From assembly GCF_000247695.1 (NCBI RefSeq), contig NW_004624734.1, positions 11,205,699 to 11,269,698 of the forward strand: a DNA stretch of 64,000 bases, given 5' to 3'. Made by a program: the position numbers and the translations under genes. This document shows, piece by piece, positions 1 through 9,733 of the stretch. Below the pieces are notes generated by a model. That model saw nothing but the letters and a program-made list of their open reading frames with translations. It ran no database searches and had not been told where the DNA came from. The DNA is from Heterocephalus glaber (lineage: Eukaryota > Chordata > Mammalia > Rodentia > Bathyergidae). The first letter of the stretch is position 1. Each line of letters begins with the position of its first letter.

Positions 1-16
1 AAAAAAAAAAAAAAAA

Positions 17-80
17 GGGCTGGGCATGTAGTTCAGTGCAAGCCCCCGGGTTCAATCCCAAATACTGCAAAAAAACGAAA
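17..80 (+). repeat. Old ID-type SINE, partial
   Basis: It starts GGGCTGGGCATGTAG, has the B-box-like GGGTTCAATCCC and an A-rich tail. The middle of the tRNA-like body is missing. Confidence 0.7.
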
Positions 81-285
81 ACCATCATGACCAAGGGGGA
101 TTTATCCTTGTAATGCATGACAGATTTAACATCTGGAAATCAATTAATGTAAGAAACCATATCAAAATAATAAAATACAAAGAGTATATGATCATCTCAA
201 TAGATAAAGAGATAACATCTGGCAAAATTCCAACACCCTTTCATGATTTAATAAAAACAAAAACAAACTAAAGAAGAAATTTCTT

Positions 286-371
286 GGGGCCGGGGATTTA
301 GCTCAATGGTTTCGCCTCCTGCTGCGCAGTCACAAGGACCTGAGTTCGTTCCCCGGTAGCAAAAAAAAAAA
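286..371 (+). repeat. Young ID SINE with target-site duplication
   Basis: Body of the CTGCTG...AAGGACC subfamily with A-box GGATTTAGCTCAATGG, B-box and A tail. The 14-bp duplication AGAAGAAATTTCTT flanks it at 272-285 and 371-384. It interrupts L1 fragment A. Confidence 0.9.
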
Positions 372-495
372 GAAGAAATTTCTTTAACCTAATAAAGGCA
401 TCTAAGAAATATCTAGCATCATACTGAATGGTGAAAGGGTATGTTTCACCTAATATATAAGCAGTGGCTCTCATCACCTCTATTTAACCTTGTAC

Positions 496-610
496 CTGTG
501 CAGCTGGATCTCCAGCCCTTTTTATTTTGTATTTTGAGACAGGCTTTCACTAAGTCACTAAGTTGCCCAGGCTGGGCTCGAACTTGCTGTCCTCCACCTT
601 GACCTGCTTC
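496..610 (-). repeat. B4/B1-type SINE fragment
   Basis: Reads in reverse as a B1-like unit (TTTTGAGACAGG, then GTTGCCCAGGCTGG), preceded by a stub of an ID unit (TCTCCAGCCC). It interrupts L1 fragment A. Confidence 0.7.
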
Positions 611-777
611 AACACTGTAGTAAAGATTCTGGCCAATGGGATTGGGCACCCAGATTAGAAATGAATAAGTAAAACTATTTGTAGATGACATGGTGAGTAC
701 ACGAAGACTCTTAAGGTATCCATACAAAACTGTTAGAATAAACAGGGCCAGCAAGATCAGTATACAAAACCAATTGG

Positions 778-870
778 TTTTTTTTTTTCTTTTTTTTTGG
801 TACCGGGGATCCAACTCTGGACCTTGCACTTGTGAGGCAGGCAGTGGCACCACTGAGCTAAATCCCTGAC
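778..870 (-). repeat. ID SINE
   Basis: Poly-T then GGTACCGGGGATC and GAGCTAAATCCCTGACC, the reverse complement of an ID body. With the adjacent B1 it interrupts the L1 at a CAATTG site. Confidence 0.85.
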
Positions 871-887
871 CTCAACTGTTTTTTGTT

Positions 888-1036
888 TGTTTTGTTTTTT
901 GAGACAGGGTCTCACTTTGGAGTTCAGGCTGGCCCTGAACTCACTATGTAGCTCAGGCTGACCTGGAACTTTTGGCAATCCTCCTACCTCTGCCTCCCGA
1001 GTGCTAGGATTACAGGCATGAGACCCACGCCCGGCT
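888..1036 (-). repeat. B1 SINE
   Basis: Reverse-oriented B1: TTTTTTGAGACAGGGTCTC, the internal-duplication region with GTTCAGGCTGG and GCTCAGGCTG, and a CACGCCCGGCTC head. Confidence 0.85.
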
Positions 1037-1323
1037 CAATTGTTATTTCTATACACTTGTAATGAATGATCCAAAAATGAAATGAAGAAAACAATTCCAT
1101 CTATAATAGCTCGAAGAAGAATAAAATCTAGCACTTAGGAAGCGCTTTCTGCCATCCTGGAGCCTGTGAAAGCCTACTGGCAACAAGATTTCTCAAAGGC
1201 TAAGTCTGGAAGGTTGTGTCCTGAGACATTTTTGCTGGCTATATGTGGAGTCTCTGAAGCTCAGAAACTGAAGGTGGTTATGTTCAAGTTAAAACTAAAT
1301 TCTTTCTGGCCAAGAGATGTACT

Positions 1324-1411
1324 AGGCTGGGGCTGTACCTCAGTGGTAAAGCACTTGCCTAGCATATGTGATACCCAGGATTCCATTCCCAACACTGCAA
1401 AAAAAAAAAAA
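1324..1411 (+). repeat. Old-type ID SINE
   Basis: GGCTGGGGCTGTACCTCAG, the GCACTTGCCTAGCAT body typical of the older ID type here, and a pure A tail. Confidence 0.8.
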
Positions 1412-1510
1412 GTGGGCTGAGGAGAGTAGAAAGCAATAAGCAATAATAATGAAGACAATGTGGTTGGTACTGGTATATAGACAGATCGGCTGATATAGAA
1501 TAGAGTTGAA

Positions 1511-1580
1511 GGGCCAGGGATTTAGCTCAGTGGCTCCATGTCTGTCTCGAAAATGCAAGGTCCCAAGTTTGATCCCCAGG
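1511..1580 (+). repeat. ID SINE with purine-rich tail
   Basis: Starts GGGCCAGGGATTTAGC, with body CTGTCTCGAAAATGCAAGG and B-box AGTTTGATCCCC. Its tail has become a GAA/GGAA tract instead of poly-A. Confidence 0.85.
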
Positions 1581-1649
1581 GAAGAAGAAGAAAGAAGGAA
1601 GAAGGAAGAAGAAGAGGAAGAAGGAAGAAGAGGAAGAAGAGGAAGAAAA
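1581..1649 (+). repeat. (GAA/GGAA)n polypurine tract
   Basis: About 69 uninterrupted purines on the + strand, made of GAA, GGAA and GAAA units that grew from the SINE tail. Confidence 0.9.
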
Positions 1650-2246
1650 AATTGAACCCTAAAGCAAGCAGAAAGAACAAAATAAAAAGCAGAAACCAAT
1701 GAAGTTAAGAATGGAAAAATAATAGAAATATTTTTCTTGGGAAGAAATTAATAAAGTTGATAAACACCTAGCCAAACTGACCACAGGAAAAAGCAGAGGA
1801 AAGAAGTAACAAATAGCAAAAGAGGAAAGGATCATCAATATAGTACTAGAAATGTTAAGGGACTAGTAGGGACAGCTCTAGAACCATACATTTGATAATT
1901 TAGATGAAATGGAGAAATTCTTTAAAAGATACAAACTACCAAAGCCTGATCAAGAAGTAAGCTGATTAGTTTTACTTATTGTAGAATTGTAGTTAAAACT
2001 TATCCAGAAATGAAAATTGCAGGCCCAAATGTCTTTGCTGGCAAATTCTGGCAAATATTCAAAGGTAAAAAATGCCAATTCTACTAAACTCTTCTAGGAT
2101 GTAAGGAGGGGATGCACAAGACCTTAGGTTTGATCCTCACCACTAATGGGAGAGAGAGAAAAAAAGAGGGAACATTTCCCAATTTATTTTACGAAGTCAG
2201 TATTAATTGATCTCCAAACCAAAGACACTACAGAAAGAAAGACCTA

Positions 2247-2406
2247 TCTGGGCATGGTAGGACATGCCTGAAATCCCAGTATGCTGGGAGGCTGAGGCAG
2301 GAAGATGGCTAAGTTTGAGCCCAGCGTGGGCAAACCCAGTCTCAAAATTTAAAAAAAGGACTGGGGATGTAGCTCAGTGTGAAGGTACTGGGTTTAATTC
2401 CCAATG
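2247..2406 (+). repeat. B4-like composite SINE (B1 + ID)
   Basis: B1 part (TGGGCATGGTAGGACATGCC, GGCTGAGGCAGG) is joined through an A-rich linker to an ID-like part (CTGGGGATGTAGCTCAG, GGGTTTAATTCCC). It lies inside L1 fragment B. Confidence 0.85.
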
Positions 2407-2432
2407 GTGGTGGAGGTGGTGGTGGTGGTGGT
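2407..2432 (+). repeat. (GGT)n microsatellite
   Basis: A GGT/GGA run takes the place of an A-rich tail at the 3' end of the B4-like SINE. Confidence 0.85.
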
Positions 2433-2499
2433 GAGAATAGACCAATATTCCTCATGAACACAGATGTGAAAATTCTCAGCATATTATAAATCGTCATAG

Positions 2500-2588
2500 G
2501 GTCGGGGATTTAGCTCAGTGGTTTCGACGCCTGCTGCGTAAGCGCAAGGACCCGAGTTCTATCTCTGGTACGAAAAAAAAAAAAAAAA
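2500..2588 (+). repeat. Young ID SINE, CTGCTG subfamily
   Basis: GGTCGGGGATTTAGCTCAG, GGTTTC, CCTGCTGCGTAAGCGCAAGG, then an A tail; short imperfect flanking repeats (AATCGTCATAGG / AATCATCATGG). Confidence 0.9.
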
Positions 2589-2744
2589 TCATCATGGCCA
2601 ACTAAAGTTGATCCCAGGAATGCAAGGCTGGTTCAGCACTTGAAAATCAAGTAATGTAATCCACTATATGGCTAATTGTGACTTGGAACAATAAATAATT
2701 CTTTTCATAACAGAAACACCAAGTACAAAACGAAAAGATAAATG

Positions 2745-2826
2745 AAGCCAGCGCTCAGGAGGCTGAGGCAAAAGCATGGAGCCCAGCCTGGGTAACTTAG
2801 CAAGACCCTGTCTCAAAAAACCCAAA
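2745..2826 (+). repeat. B1 SINE, partial
   Basis: CAGGAGGCTGAGGC, CCCAGCCTGGGTAAC and GACCCTGTCTCAAAAAA remain of a B1 unit. Confidence 0.75.
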
Positions 2827-2830
2827 CCAA

Positions 2831-2932
2831 GGGCCGTGATTTAGCTTAGTGGTACCGCTGCCTGCCTCGCAGGTACAAGGTCCTGAGTTCAATCCCAGGT
2901 ACCAAACAAAACAAAACAAAAACAAAGCAAAG
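2831..2932 (+). repeat. ID SINE, CTGCCTCG subfamily
   Basis: GGGCCGTGATTTAGC, CTGCCTCGCAGGTACAAGG, B-box GAGTTCAATCCC, CCAGGTACC and an (AC/AAAAC)n tail. Confidence 0.85.
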
Positions 2933-3669
2933 TAACAAACAACCACTCCTCCCAAAAACAGGTGGCCTATAAACATGATATTCAAGTTCATTCATAATTA
3001 CAGAGAAAAGGAAATTAAAACTGCACACACTGCTAGGAAAACTGGCTATCCACATGCAGAATAGTGAATCTAGACCCATATCTGTCACCATGTATTAAAC
3101 TAAAATCAAAATGAATCAAAGATCTAAATAGTAAAACAAATATTTAATCTGCTGGAAAGTAAAATAGGTAAAACTCTGGTATAAGCAAGGATTATGATAT
3201 GTGTGCATATCCATATTTATAGCAGCACAACTACAATAGCTCAGTATTGGAACCAGCCCCTATGTCCATCAACAGATGAATGGATAAATAAAATGTAGTT
3301 ATACTGTGGAGTACTACTCTGCCATAAAGAAGGATAAACTTGAGTCATGTGGGAAAATGGACACATCTTGAGACCATAATGGTAAGTGAAAGAAATCAGA
3401 CACACAAGCTTAAATACAACATGGTTTCTTTCATATAAAAAACTCAAATTACAAATAAAGGGGAAGTAAAAGATAAATAATAGGAGGTAGACAAATCTTT
3501 CTCAAAGGGAAAGGGGATCAAGACATGGAGGGAGGGAAATGGAAAGAACAGAAAGGGTATAAAAGAAAGGAATTAATATGTGTTGTGCACACGTACCAAC
3601 TCCACACATGGAATGTAATCATTACTTATCCCAGATGTACTAATAAAAACAAAAAGTTGAAGGGAAAAA

Positions 3670-4180
3670 ACCTTCGTAAGTCTCCGTTTCGCACGGGCCA
3701 GATTGCCACGATGCAAAGTCTCAAGGTGCCTTGTGTGGTGATGCGGCGCAGCCCTGCGGCTGGTGACTTAGGTGTTTGCAGTCCCAGAGTCAGCCCCGGT
3801 GAGCCGGGCCGCCGGGATTCCCAGGGAACTGCTAAACTGCTCTGGGAGGTCTCGAAGTCAGTTCCCTGCTTAGTTTTGCGGATTCCCTTAAATATGCGCC
3901 TAAGGGGTGGGAAGCAAGGAATCACCCCATTTGCCCCTTGCCGCTGCTGCACGGCTCAGCGTTCATTCGAGCCTCGCCCCTGTGGTGACTGCACCTCCAC
4001 AGCAAAGCCTGAAGACTGAAGCTCGGTGGGAAGCAGCTGGCAAGAAAGGGCGGAGGGAGCAGGCACGGGGTGCAGGGCTGTGATCCCAGTTACTTGGGGG
4101 CCAAAGAATTCGAGGCAGCCCCTTGTCTCACGTGTTAGGTACAAGGTCCCAGCTCCCTCTCCGTGGCGGTGTCCATTAGC
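3670..4180. other. Unique CpG-containing patch in upstream intergenic DNA
   Basis: This stretch has clearly more CpG and G+C than the AT-rich L1 DNA to its left. Examples are CCGGGCCGCCGGG at 3803-3815 and GCGGCGCAGCC near 3742. Several frames are open on both strands (up to 164 codons), but they overlap and none resembles a known protein. It could be an upstream regulatory element or a decayed CpG-rich sequence. No function is assigned. Confidence 0.4.
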
Positions 4181-4279
4181 CCAACGTGTACTAATAAAAA
4201 GAAAAACTTTAAAGAAGATGCTGTCTCACAGAAAATAAAGAAGCAAGGAAAAGAGAAAGGGTGAATGCTCTTATAGCCT

Positions 4280-4368
4280 TTTGTTGTTGTTGTTGTTACC
4301 GGGGATTGAACTCGGGTCCTTGCGCTTGCGCAGCAGGCAAGGAAACCACTGAGCTCAATCCCCGGGCC
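4280..4368 (-). repeat. Young ID SINE, CTGCTG subfamily
   Basis: Reverse complement of the ID body with GGGTCCTTGCGCTTGCGCAG; its poly-T side has become (TTG)n. Imperfect flanks CTTATAGCCTTTT / CTTACAGCCCCTTTT. Confidence 0.9.
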
Positions 4369-4867
4369 ACTTACAGCCCCTTTAAAAATGCCAGCAGCGG
4401 CCGAGAGTTCTTGTTAGAAATGCAGGCTGTGATTGCAGTGGGTCTTGGAGGCTCGGAGGCTCTGAGACTCTGCGTGTCCCATCTCGTGTCCCATCTGGGC
4501 ACAGGCACAGTCTTCCTCCCCCACCTGCCCCGCATCCCACCGTCCCCAGCTCTCCTGTGCCCCGCCCTCTCCAGTCTGGGGCCTAGTCACCCCTCAAGGA
4601 GATTACAGTAAGCATGGCCTGGTTTATCCCGGCCTTTCCCTGTAATCCACTCCTCAGGTCGCAGATAGGATTTTCTGAAATGCAAAAACAATGAACCCCC
4701 CCCCAGCCCCCCCGCCTTTCTCTTTAGAGTAAACCCAGATCCTTGCTGAACCTAGCAGGCCCCTGGCAAACGCCCTCCACCCCATCCTCAACAAACTCTC
4801 TCAGGGTCCCCCAAAGAAGCCCGAGCCAAGCACACACTCCTTTGTATTCTGTCTGGTCTCAAGACAA

Positions 4868-4981
4868 CTGTGTGCACGTGTAGTTCCAGGTATCTGGGAG
4901 GCTGAGGCAGGAGGGTCGCTCGAGTTCTGCAGTTAGAGGCTAATGTGAACAGGGTAGCAAGAGCCTGTCTTAAAAAAAAAT
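4868..4981 (+). repeat. B1 SINE
   Basis: ATCTGGGAGGCTGAGGCAGG, GGTAGCAAGAGCCTGTCTT and an A tail; the left end has decayed. Confidence 0.75.
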
Positions 4982-5260
4982 CGTAATTTGTTTTCATGCC
5001 GCCCACGCAATGCACCATAAGGCTCTCAGATCAAGGACTGCACTGAGTCTTCATTGTGCTCTCCTCGAACACTGTTCTGAGGGGACACCTAGCTCTCTAA
5101 TGCAGTTGTGTCTCAGGACACAGTCAGCGAGAGAGAGAGCAGGGCTCGTTCCAGATGCCTGATGGAGAGAAGATGTGCATGCTATGTTCACCCACCAATC
5201 CCCTCCACTGAAATGAGAATGCTCTGAAAAATACAACTGCTATATTAATTTTAACAGTCA

Positions 5261-5353
5261 GGGCTGGGGATTAGCTCAGTGGAACTGCACCTGACTCACA
5301 AGCACAAAGTCCTGAGTTTGATCCTCAGTACCAAAAAAATAAATAAAATAAAA
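5261..5353 (+). repeat. ID SINE
   Basis: GGGCTGGGGATTAGCTCAG, CTGACTCACAAGCACAAAG, GAGTTTGATCC and an (AAAT)n tail; imperfect flanks TTTTAACAGTCA / CTTTAACAATCA. Confidence 0.85.
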
Positions 5354-5391
5354 CTTTAACAATCAAAACACTCACGTACGTGTGTGTGTGT

Positions 5392-5565
5392 GGGGGGGGT
5401 ACTGAGGTCGGAACCCAGGGGCTTTACCACTGAGCTACATCCTCAGCCCTCTGTATTTTTTGTTTTGAGACAGGGTCTAAGTTGCCCAGGGTGGACTCAA
5501 ACTTGTGATCTTCCTGTCTCAGCCTACAGGGTAGCTGAGATTACAGGTGTCCACCACTGAGCCCT
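5392..5565 (-). repeat. B4-like composite SINE
   Basis: Reverse-oriented ID part (CACTGAGCTACATCCTCAGCC) followed by a reverse B1 part (TTTTGAGACAGGG to ATTACAGGTGTCCACC). Confidence 0.85.
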
Positions 5566-5720
5566 CTTTTTTTTTTTTTTTTGAGAGCAGGTTTGTGATT
5601 TGTCCAGTGCTCATGTTACACCCTTAATGGATGCTCAATGATGTTTATGAAAGCACCCATTAGTAGCACAGTCTCCTAATTCTAAAACAGGACTGATAGT
5701 ACCATCTCATAAGGTTGTAA

Positions 5721-5900
5721 GTTTTTGTTTCTTTGTTTTGTTTTGATTCCCCCTCCCCTTTTGCTAAGACAGGGTCTCACTATGTCGTTCAGGCTGGCCT
5801 TGAATTCACCTATGTGGCTCAGGTTGGCAAACTCTTGGCAATCCTCCTGCCTCAGCCTCTCCAGTGTTGTGATTACAGGCAGGGGATGCCATGCCCGGAT
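5721..5900 (-). repeat. B1 SINE
   Basis: Reverse B1 with AGACAGGGTCTCACTATG, tandem GCTGG/GTTGG internal parts and a CCATGCCCGG head. Confidence 0.85.
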
Positions 5901-6001
5901 GTTGAAATATTAAATGAGTAATGTCAAGTGCTTAGAAAACTAACTATAAAAGTACTCAGTAAGTATCTACTCTTGTTGTTAATCTTTAAATCGAACCATT
6001 T

Positions 6002-6100
6002 GAGCGCCAGGGATTTAGCTCAGTGGCACTGTGCCTGCCTCGAAATCACAAGGTCCTGAGTTTGATCCCCGGTACCAAAAAAAAAAAGAGAAAAAAATAG
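6002..6100 (+). repeat. Young ID SINE with perfect 15-bp duplication
   Basis: CTGCCTCG...AAGGTCC subfamily. TAAATCGAACCATTT occurs at 5987-6001 and again at 6101-6115, a perfect target-site duplication. Confidence 0.95.
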
Positions 6101-6460
6101 TAAATCGAACCATTTTAAACTGTCACTTTTACAGCCCATAGTTTGACAGACATCAGCAGTTTCATGACAGCTCAGTTCATGCCTTTCAGAGAAGCAACAG
6201 GAAAAAGAAAACTATTGGAAATACATTTACTTGAGCTCCCTGTATTGCGCTCATTCTTCTGCCTTTCCATGGTTTAGTGCATTATTTCCTATTCTCAAGA
6301 AAAAAAACCTCTTGAAGTAGTTTGCTGAAATTTGCCCCAAAGTGGCAGTCTTACATCAACAAGGGCCTGGAGGAAACAGATATTTTATCCCAAAGGACAC
6401 CAGATCCTTTATTCTCTTCCTGAATGTCACAAAATTTTCTTGTTGTTTTAAAAATGTTCT

Positions 6461-6552
6461 GGGGCCAAGGATGTAGCTCAGCAGTACAGCACCTGCCAGC
6501 CAAGTGCAAGGTCCTGAGCTTGATTCCCGATACCAAAACAAACAAACAAACC
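6461..6552 (+). repeat. ID SINE
   Basis: GGGGCCAAGGATGTAGCTC, CCTGCCAGCCAAGTGCAAGG, a variant B-box and an (AAAC)n tail. Confidence 0.85.
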
Positions 6553-6664
6553 TAAAATTGAAATGTCAGACATGTGGCAGAATATAATTGTCACTGAATA
6601 TAATCTTGTTACACAGGTTTGTTCCATTATTTGTTTTACACCGATTTAAGCAAGAATGTATTAA

Positions 6665-6752
6665 AGGGAACTGGGGATTTAGCTCAGTGGTTTCATCGCC
6701 TGCTGTGCAAGCACAAGGACCTGAGTTCGATCCCTGGTACCCTGCCCCCTAA
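6665..6752 (+). repeat. Young ID SINE with perfect 13-bp duplication
   Basis: CTGCTG...AAGGACC subfamily; AAGAATGTATTAA at 6652-6664 and 6753-6765. The tail is CCTGCCCCCT rather than poly-A. Confidence 0.95.
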
Positions 6753-6922
6753 AAGAATGTATTAAGGTAAAGTTGTATTGACAGCAATCCTTTATGTCAA
6801 GTGAAGTGACAGCTAACTGGATTCAACTATAACTCACCATTAAAGGACAAAAACATTTGTGACAAACCCTCTAGACATTGATACCCATTCAAGCTTCTAA
6901 GTTTCCTTTTGTAGGTCTGGTT

Positions 6923-6986
6923 CTTTATTTATTTGTTTATTGTGGTATCCAGGGCCTTTGCACTGAACTGCACTCCCAGCCTTTTT
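6923..6986 (-). repeat. Old ID/B4 remnant
   Basis: CCAGGGCCTTTGCACTGAAC and CACTCCCAGCC are the reverse of a decayed ID-like unit. Confidence 0.5.
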
Positions 6987-7019
6987 AAACAATATCTATT
7001 TTTTAAATTATTCAGCTCA

Positions 7020-7125
7020 GGGACAGGGATTTAGCTCAGTGGTCCTGCTGCCTGCCTCGAAAGCACAAGGTTCTGAGTTCAATCCCCGGTACCAAAAAAT
7101 AAATAAATAAAATTTAAAAATAAAT
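7020..7125 (+). repeat. Young ID SINE with perfect 15-bp duplication
   Basis: CTGCCTCG...AAGGTTC body with an (AAAT)n tail; AAATTATTCAGCTCA at 7005-7019 and 7126-7140. Confidence 0.95.
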
Positions 7126-7175
7126 AAATTATTCAGCTCATTTCAACAAAAAAATACAGAGACACAGTAAAAAGC

Positions 7176-7222
7176 AGCCACTCCCTGAGTTTGGCCCCCA
7201 GTACCACACACACACACAAAAA
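7176..7222 (+). repeat. ID 3' remnant with CA tail
   Basis: GAGTTTGGCCCCCAGTACC is the end of an ID body, followed by a short (CA)n run. Confidence 0.5.
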
Positions 7223-7361
7223 AGAATACAGGCTCAGACAGATGGAGTGAAAGCCACAGTGCTCTGGAGGATGGACAGAGATTGAGGTTAGGGTTCATGG
7301 ATGCTCCCTGAATCTCAGGCTCCAGCTGCATGGAGGCTTAGGGGAAACACGTTTTTGTTTT

Positions 7362-7702
7362 TGTTTTTTTGCAGTGCTAGGAATTGAACCCAGGTTGTTT
7401 GCATTGAGCTATATCCCCAGCCCTTTTTCCCCGTTTTTTGGCACCAGAGATCGAACTTGGGACCTTGCACTTGCGAGGTAAGCAGCGGAACCACTGAGCT
7501 AAATCCTGAGCACCCTCAGCCCTTTTATTTATTTTTCAGGGTTTTTTATTTTTTATTTTTTGGATAGGGTCTTGCTATGTAGTTCAGGCTGACCTTCACC
7601 CACCTATGTAGCACAGGCTGGCTTTGAACTCACAGCGATCCTCCTGCCTCAGCCTCCAGAGTGCTGGGATTACAGGTGTGAGCCATCCATCACACCCGGC
7701 TG
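7362..7702 (-). repeat. B4-like composite SINE, split by a later ID insertion
   Basis: The ID part lies at 7362-7428 (ATTGAACCCAGG, ATATCCCCAGCCC) and the B1 part at about 7516-7702 (GATAGGGTCTTGC to ACACCCGGCTG). They are separated by a younger ID element; CAGCCCTTTT is repeated at both junctions. Confidence 0.85.
7429..7514 (-). repeat. Young ID SINE nested in B4
   Basis: GGCACCAGAGATCGAAC to GCTAAATCCTGAGCACC, flanked by the CAGCCCTTTT duplication within the B4 element. Confidence 0.9.
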
Positions 7703-7733
7703 AAACAATTCTTATTAAAGTAGTGGTAGTAGA

Positions 7734-7820
7734 GGGCTGGGGATTTAGCTCAGTGGTTCCGCCACCTGCCTCGAAAACGCAAGGTCCCGAGTTCCATCCC
7801 CGGTACCAAAAAAAAAGAGA
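7734..7820 (+). repeat. Young ID SINE, CTGCCTCG subfamily
   Basis: GGGCTGGGGATTTAGCTCAG, CTGCCTCGAAAACGCAAGG, GGTACC and an A tail; close to the inferred consensus. Confidence 0.9.
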
Positions 7821-8368
7821 AGAAAACAAACAAAAAAAATCAGGCAGGTTTTTGAAACATTCCTCCCCCCACGTAACCTGGACACCATCCTGGCTGCCTC
7901 AGCAAACAAGGCAGCTGAGTTAAATCCTTTTGATCGGGGTGTGGTGGTCCAGCTGAGGAACGCTGGTAGGTGACCCCCAAACAGAAACTCCCGAGGTGGC
8001 TGTGGCCTGGGATCCGTCAAGATCCCCAGGAAAATCCCCACACCTCGAAGAGAAACGCCTCGAACTGTCACAGAGCATTCGTCCGTGCGTTTCTTAGTAG
8101 GAGAATACGCTCATCAAACACCTAACGGTAAACCCCTCTCCTGTCTTTCCACAGAGATCGGGGTCGGTGTGGAAACATCCCTGGCCACACCTGCACCCCT
8201 TACTTCAGAACGGGGGCTTCCTGAGAGCGGATGGAGGAAGCTGCACCTCATACCTACTTTCCAAGTGACCCACTTATCGGGCAACTAAAGACCTCTTCGA
8301 ATGAATTTCTGATGCACAAGAAAAAGAAGAAATCTCCAAATTTAAGTTCTTCTGCAGTCTCCCACTGT

Positions 8369-8503
8369 CTTTTTTCTTTTTTTTTTTTCTTTTTTTTCAG
8401 ACACGGTCAATGTAGCTCAAACTGGCCTTGAAGTCAGCGCGATCCTCTGGTCGCTGCCTCCCGAGTGCTAGGATTAGAGGTTTGCAGCACCGAACCCAGC
8501 TTT
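8369..8503 (-). repeat. B1 SINE with duplication
   Basis: Reverse B1 (poly-T, CAGACACGGTC, to CCGAACCCAGC). Flanked by CCACTGTCTTTT near 8363 and CCATTGTCTTTT near 8505. Confidence 0.85.
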
Positions 8504-9129
8504 TCCATTGTCTTTTAGGATCCCCTAACTGTCCACTAGGGCTCTGGGGCCGCAGTCTCACACCCTCACCAGCCAGAACTGTGCTGTGGTACCACACATC
8601 ACCAGCAGATGTCGCAGCCCCAACACCTGACAGAGCCACTTTCAAAATCACTAAGGCGCCAACCGCAGCCATTGAGCGCCTGCTGCATACTTGCTGGGCA
8701 CTAGGCTGGGCGTTGCAGGTCAACCCCACATTTGTAGGTTCATCAGGGAAACGCGTTAGCGCGGGGATTAAATTCGAGTGTTTGAAAGCGGACAGGATTG
8801 TGGTGTGACGGTATTAACAGGCAGGGGATGGTGGCAGAGCCTGGTGTGAGCTGGGACTCTCTGCAGCCTTTCCGCTCCCGCATGGTCCCACCCCGCAAGA
8901 GTCAGCTTGTCCGCCTGTCCCCTGCCACTTAGCTACTACTGTCACCTGGGGCTGGCATCTGGCTCCCCTGCACTGGGCAACGTGGTGGTGGTCGGGGTGG
9001 GCAGAGTCACAGCTGGGGAGCGCCCAGGTCGGGGCAGCTCTGTCACCGGCTTCCGGCTGCAACTTCTAGAAGACCAGTCGCCCGGGAGGTGGCCCGCTCC
9101 TAGGGCCGAAAGTCAGTCTGAAGTTCCCT
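8504..9129. other. Proximal upstream region without recognised elements
   Basis: Unique-looking, moderately GC-rich DNA between the last SINE and the CpG island. Open frames occur on both strands with no recognisable protein. It may include distal promoter sequence. Confidence 0.5.
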
Positions 9130-9374
9130 CCAGGCTTCTGGACCTGCGCATTAGCCTCCCACCCACCTGCCCCAGAGCCTACCCTGCCACCCCCACCCCC
9201 CGGCCCCCAGGTTTCCCGCGCCCGACACAGCGGCGGCCGCGCGGTCTCGACTCTCGGGGCACGAGCCGGGGCGGGGCGCTCGGCGGAACCCCGGGCTGCG
9301 TCCCCTCGCGGCCGGCACCTGCTCGCGGGCCTGCGTCCCGAGCGCGCGGCGGCCCCGGGGTCTGCGCCCTGCTG

Positions 9375-9380
9375 CACGTG
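9375..9380. promoter_or_regulatory. CACGTG E-box in the CpG island
   Basis: A palindromic CACGTG, the core for bHLH-ZIP factors such as USF and MYC/MAX, lies about 360 bases upstream of the ATG. Only the motif is seen; occupancy is inferred. Confidence 0.3.
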
Positions 9381-9505
9381 GCGCCCGAGCTCCTCGGGCC
9401 CCACGCGCGGGGAGCCGGACCGCGGGTGGGCGCTCCCCGGGCCGCACGCGGGGATCCGGCTCGGGACTGGACCGCGAGGCGCCGCGCCGGTCGGGCCGGG
9501 CCGCG

Positions 9506-9515
9506 GGGGGCGGGG
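9506..9515 (+). promoter_or_regulatory. GC box (Sp/KLF-type site)
   Basis: A perfect GGGGGCGGGG lies 219 bases upstream of the CCDC88C ATG inside the CpG island. A second GC box is at 9268-9277. Such sites are the standard driver of TATA-less promoters; use in vivo is inferred. Confidence 0.5.
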
Positions 9516-9733
9516 CCCCGCATTGTTCCTCCCCGAGCGCCAGGCCCTCCCCTTCCCAGCCCGGGCGCGGCGCGGGGCTGCCGGAGCCGCGGAACGTGGG
9601 CCCGCGACCCGCCTTTGTCTCCCGGGCGCGAGCTGCCGCAGCCCCGCGCCCACCGCTCACTGCCGGAGCCGCTTTGTGCCGCGGCGCGGGGTACCCGGAC
9701 GCGGGGCGCGGAGCCGCCGGGCACAGCCTCGGC

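Larger units (their letters stand above)
81..1510 (+). mobile_element. Old L1 fragment A, ORF2 reverse-transcriptase region, interrupted by SINEs
   Basis: Between SINEs the sequence reads as decayed L1 ORF2 on the + strand. Recognisable parts are the ATGATCATCTCAATAGA segment (180-205), the CATCATACTGAATGG segment (about 417-431), the GATGACATGGT segment after 680, and further downstream ORF2 DNA at about 1412-1510. Frames are broken and it is non-functional. Inserted SINEs lie at 286-371, 496-610, 778-1036 and 1324-1411. Confidence 0.75.
1650..3655 (+). mobile_element. Old L1 fragment B, ORF2 linker region to 3' end, interrupted by SINEs
   Basis: Homology to L1 restarts upstream of where fragment A began: TTGATAAACACCTAGCC at 1756-1772 belongs to ORF2 between endonuclease and reverse transcriptase. 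It continues through reverse-transcriptase DNA (about 2590-2700) and the ORF2 C-terminal region (3240-3380, CATCAACAGATGAATGG and GTACTACTCTGCC) to a 3' end ending TACTAATAAAAAC near 3650. It is full of stops and non-functional. Confidence 0.75.

Noticed and set aside
9596..9733. N-terminal extension of CCDC88C from position 9596
   Set aside because: The codon at 9596 is GTG, no in-frame ATG exists upstream of 9734, and the family starts with MDVTVSEL.
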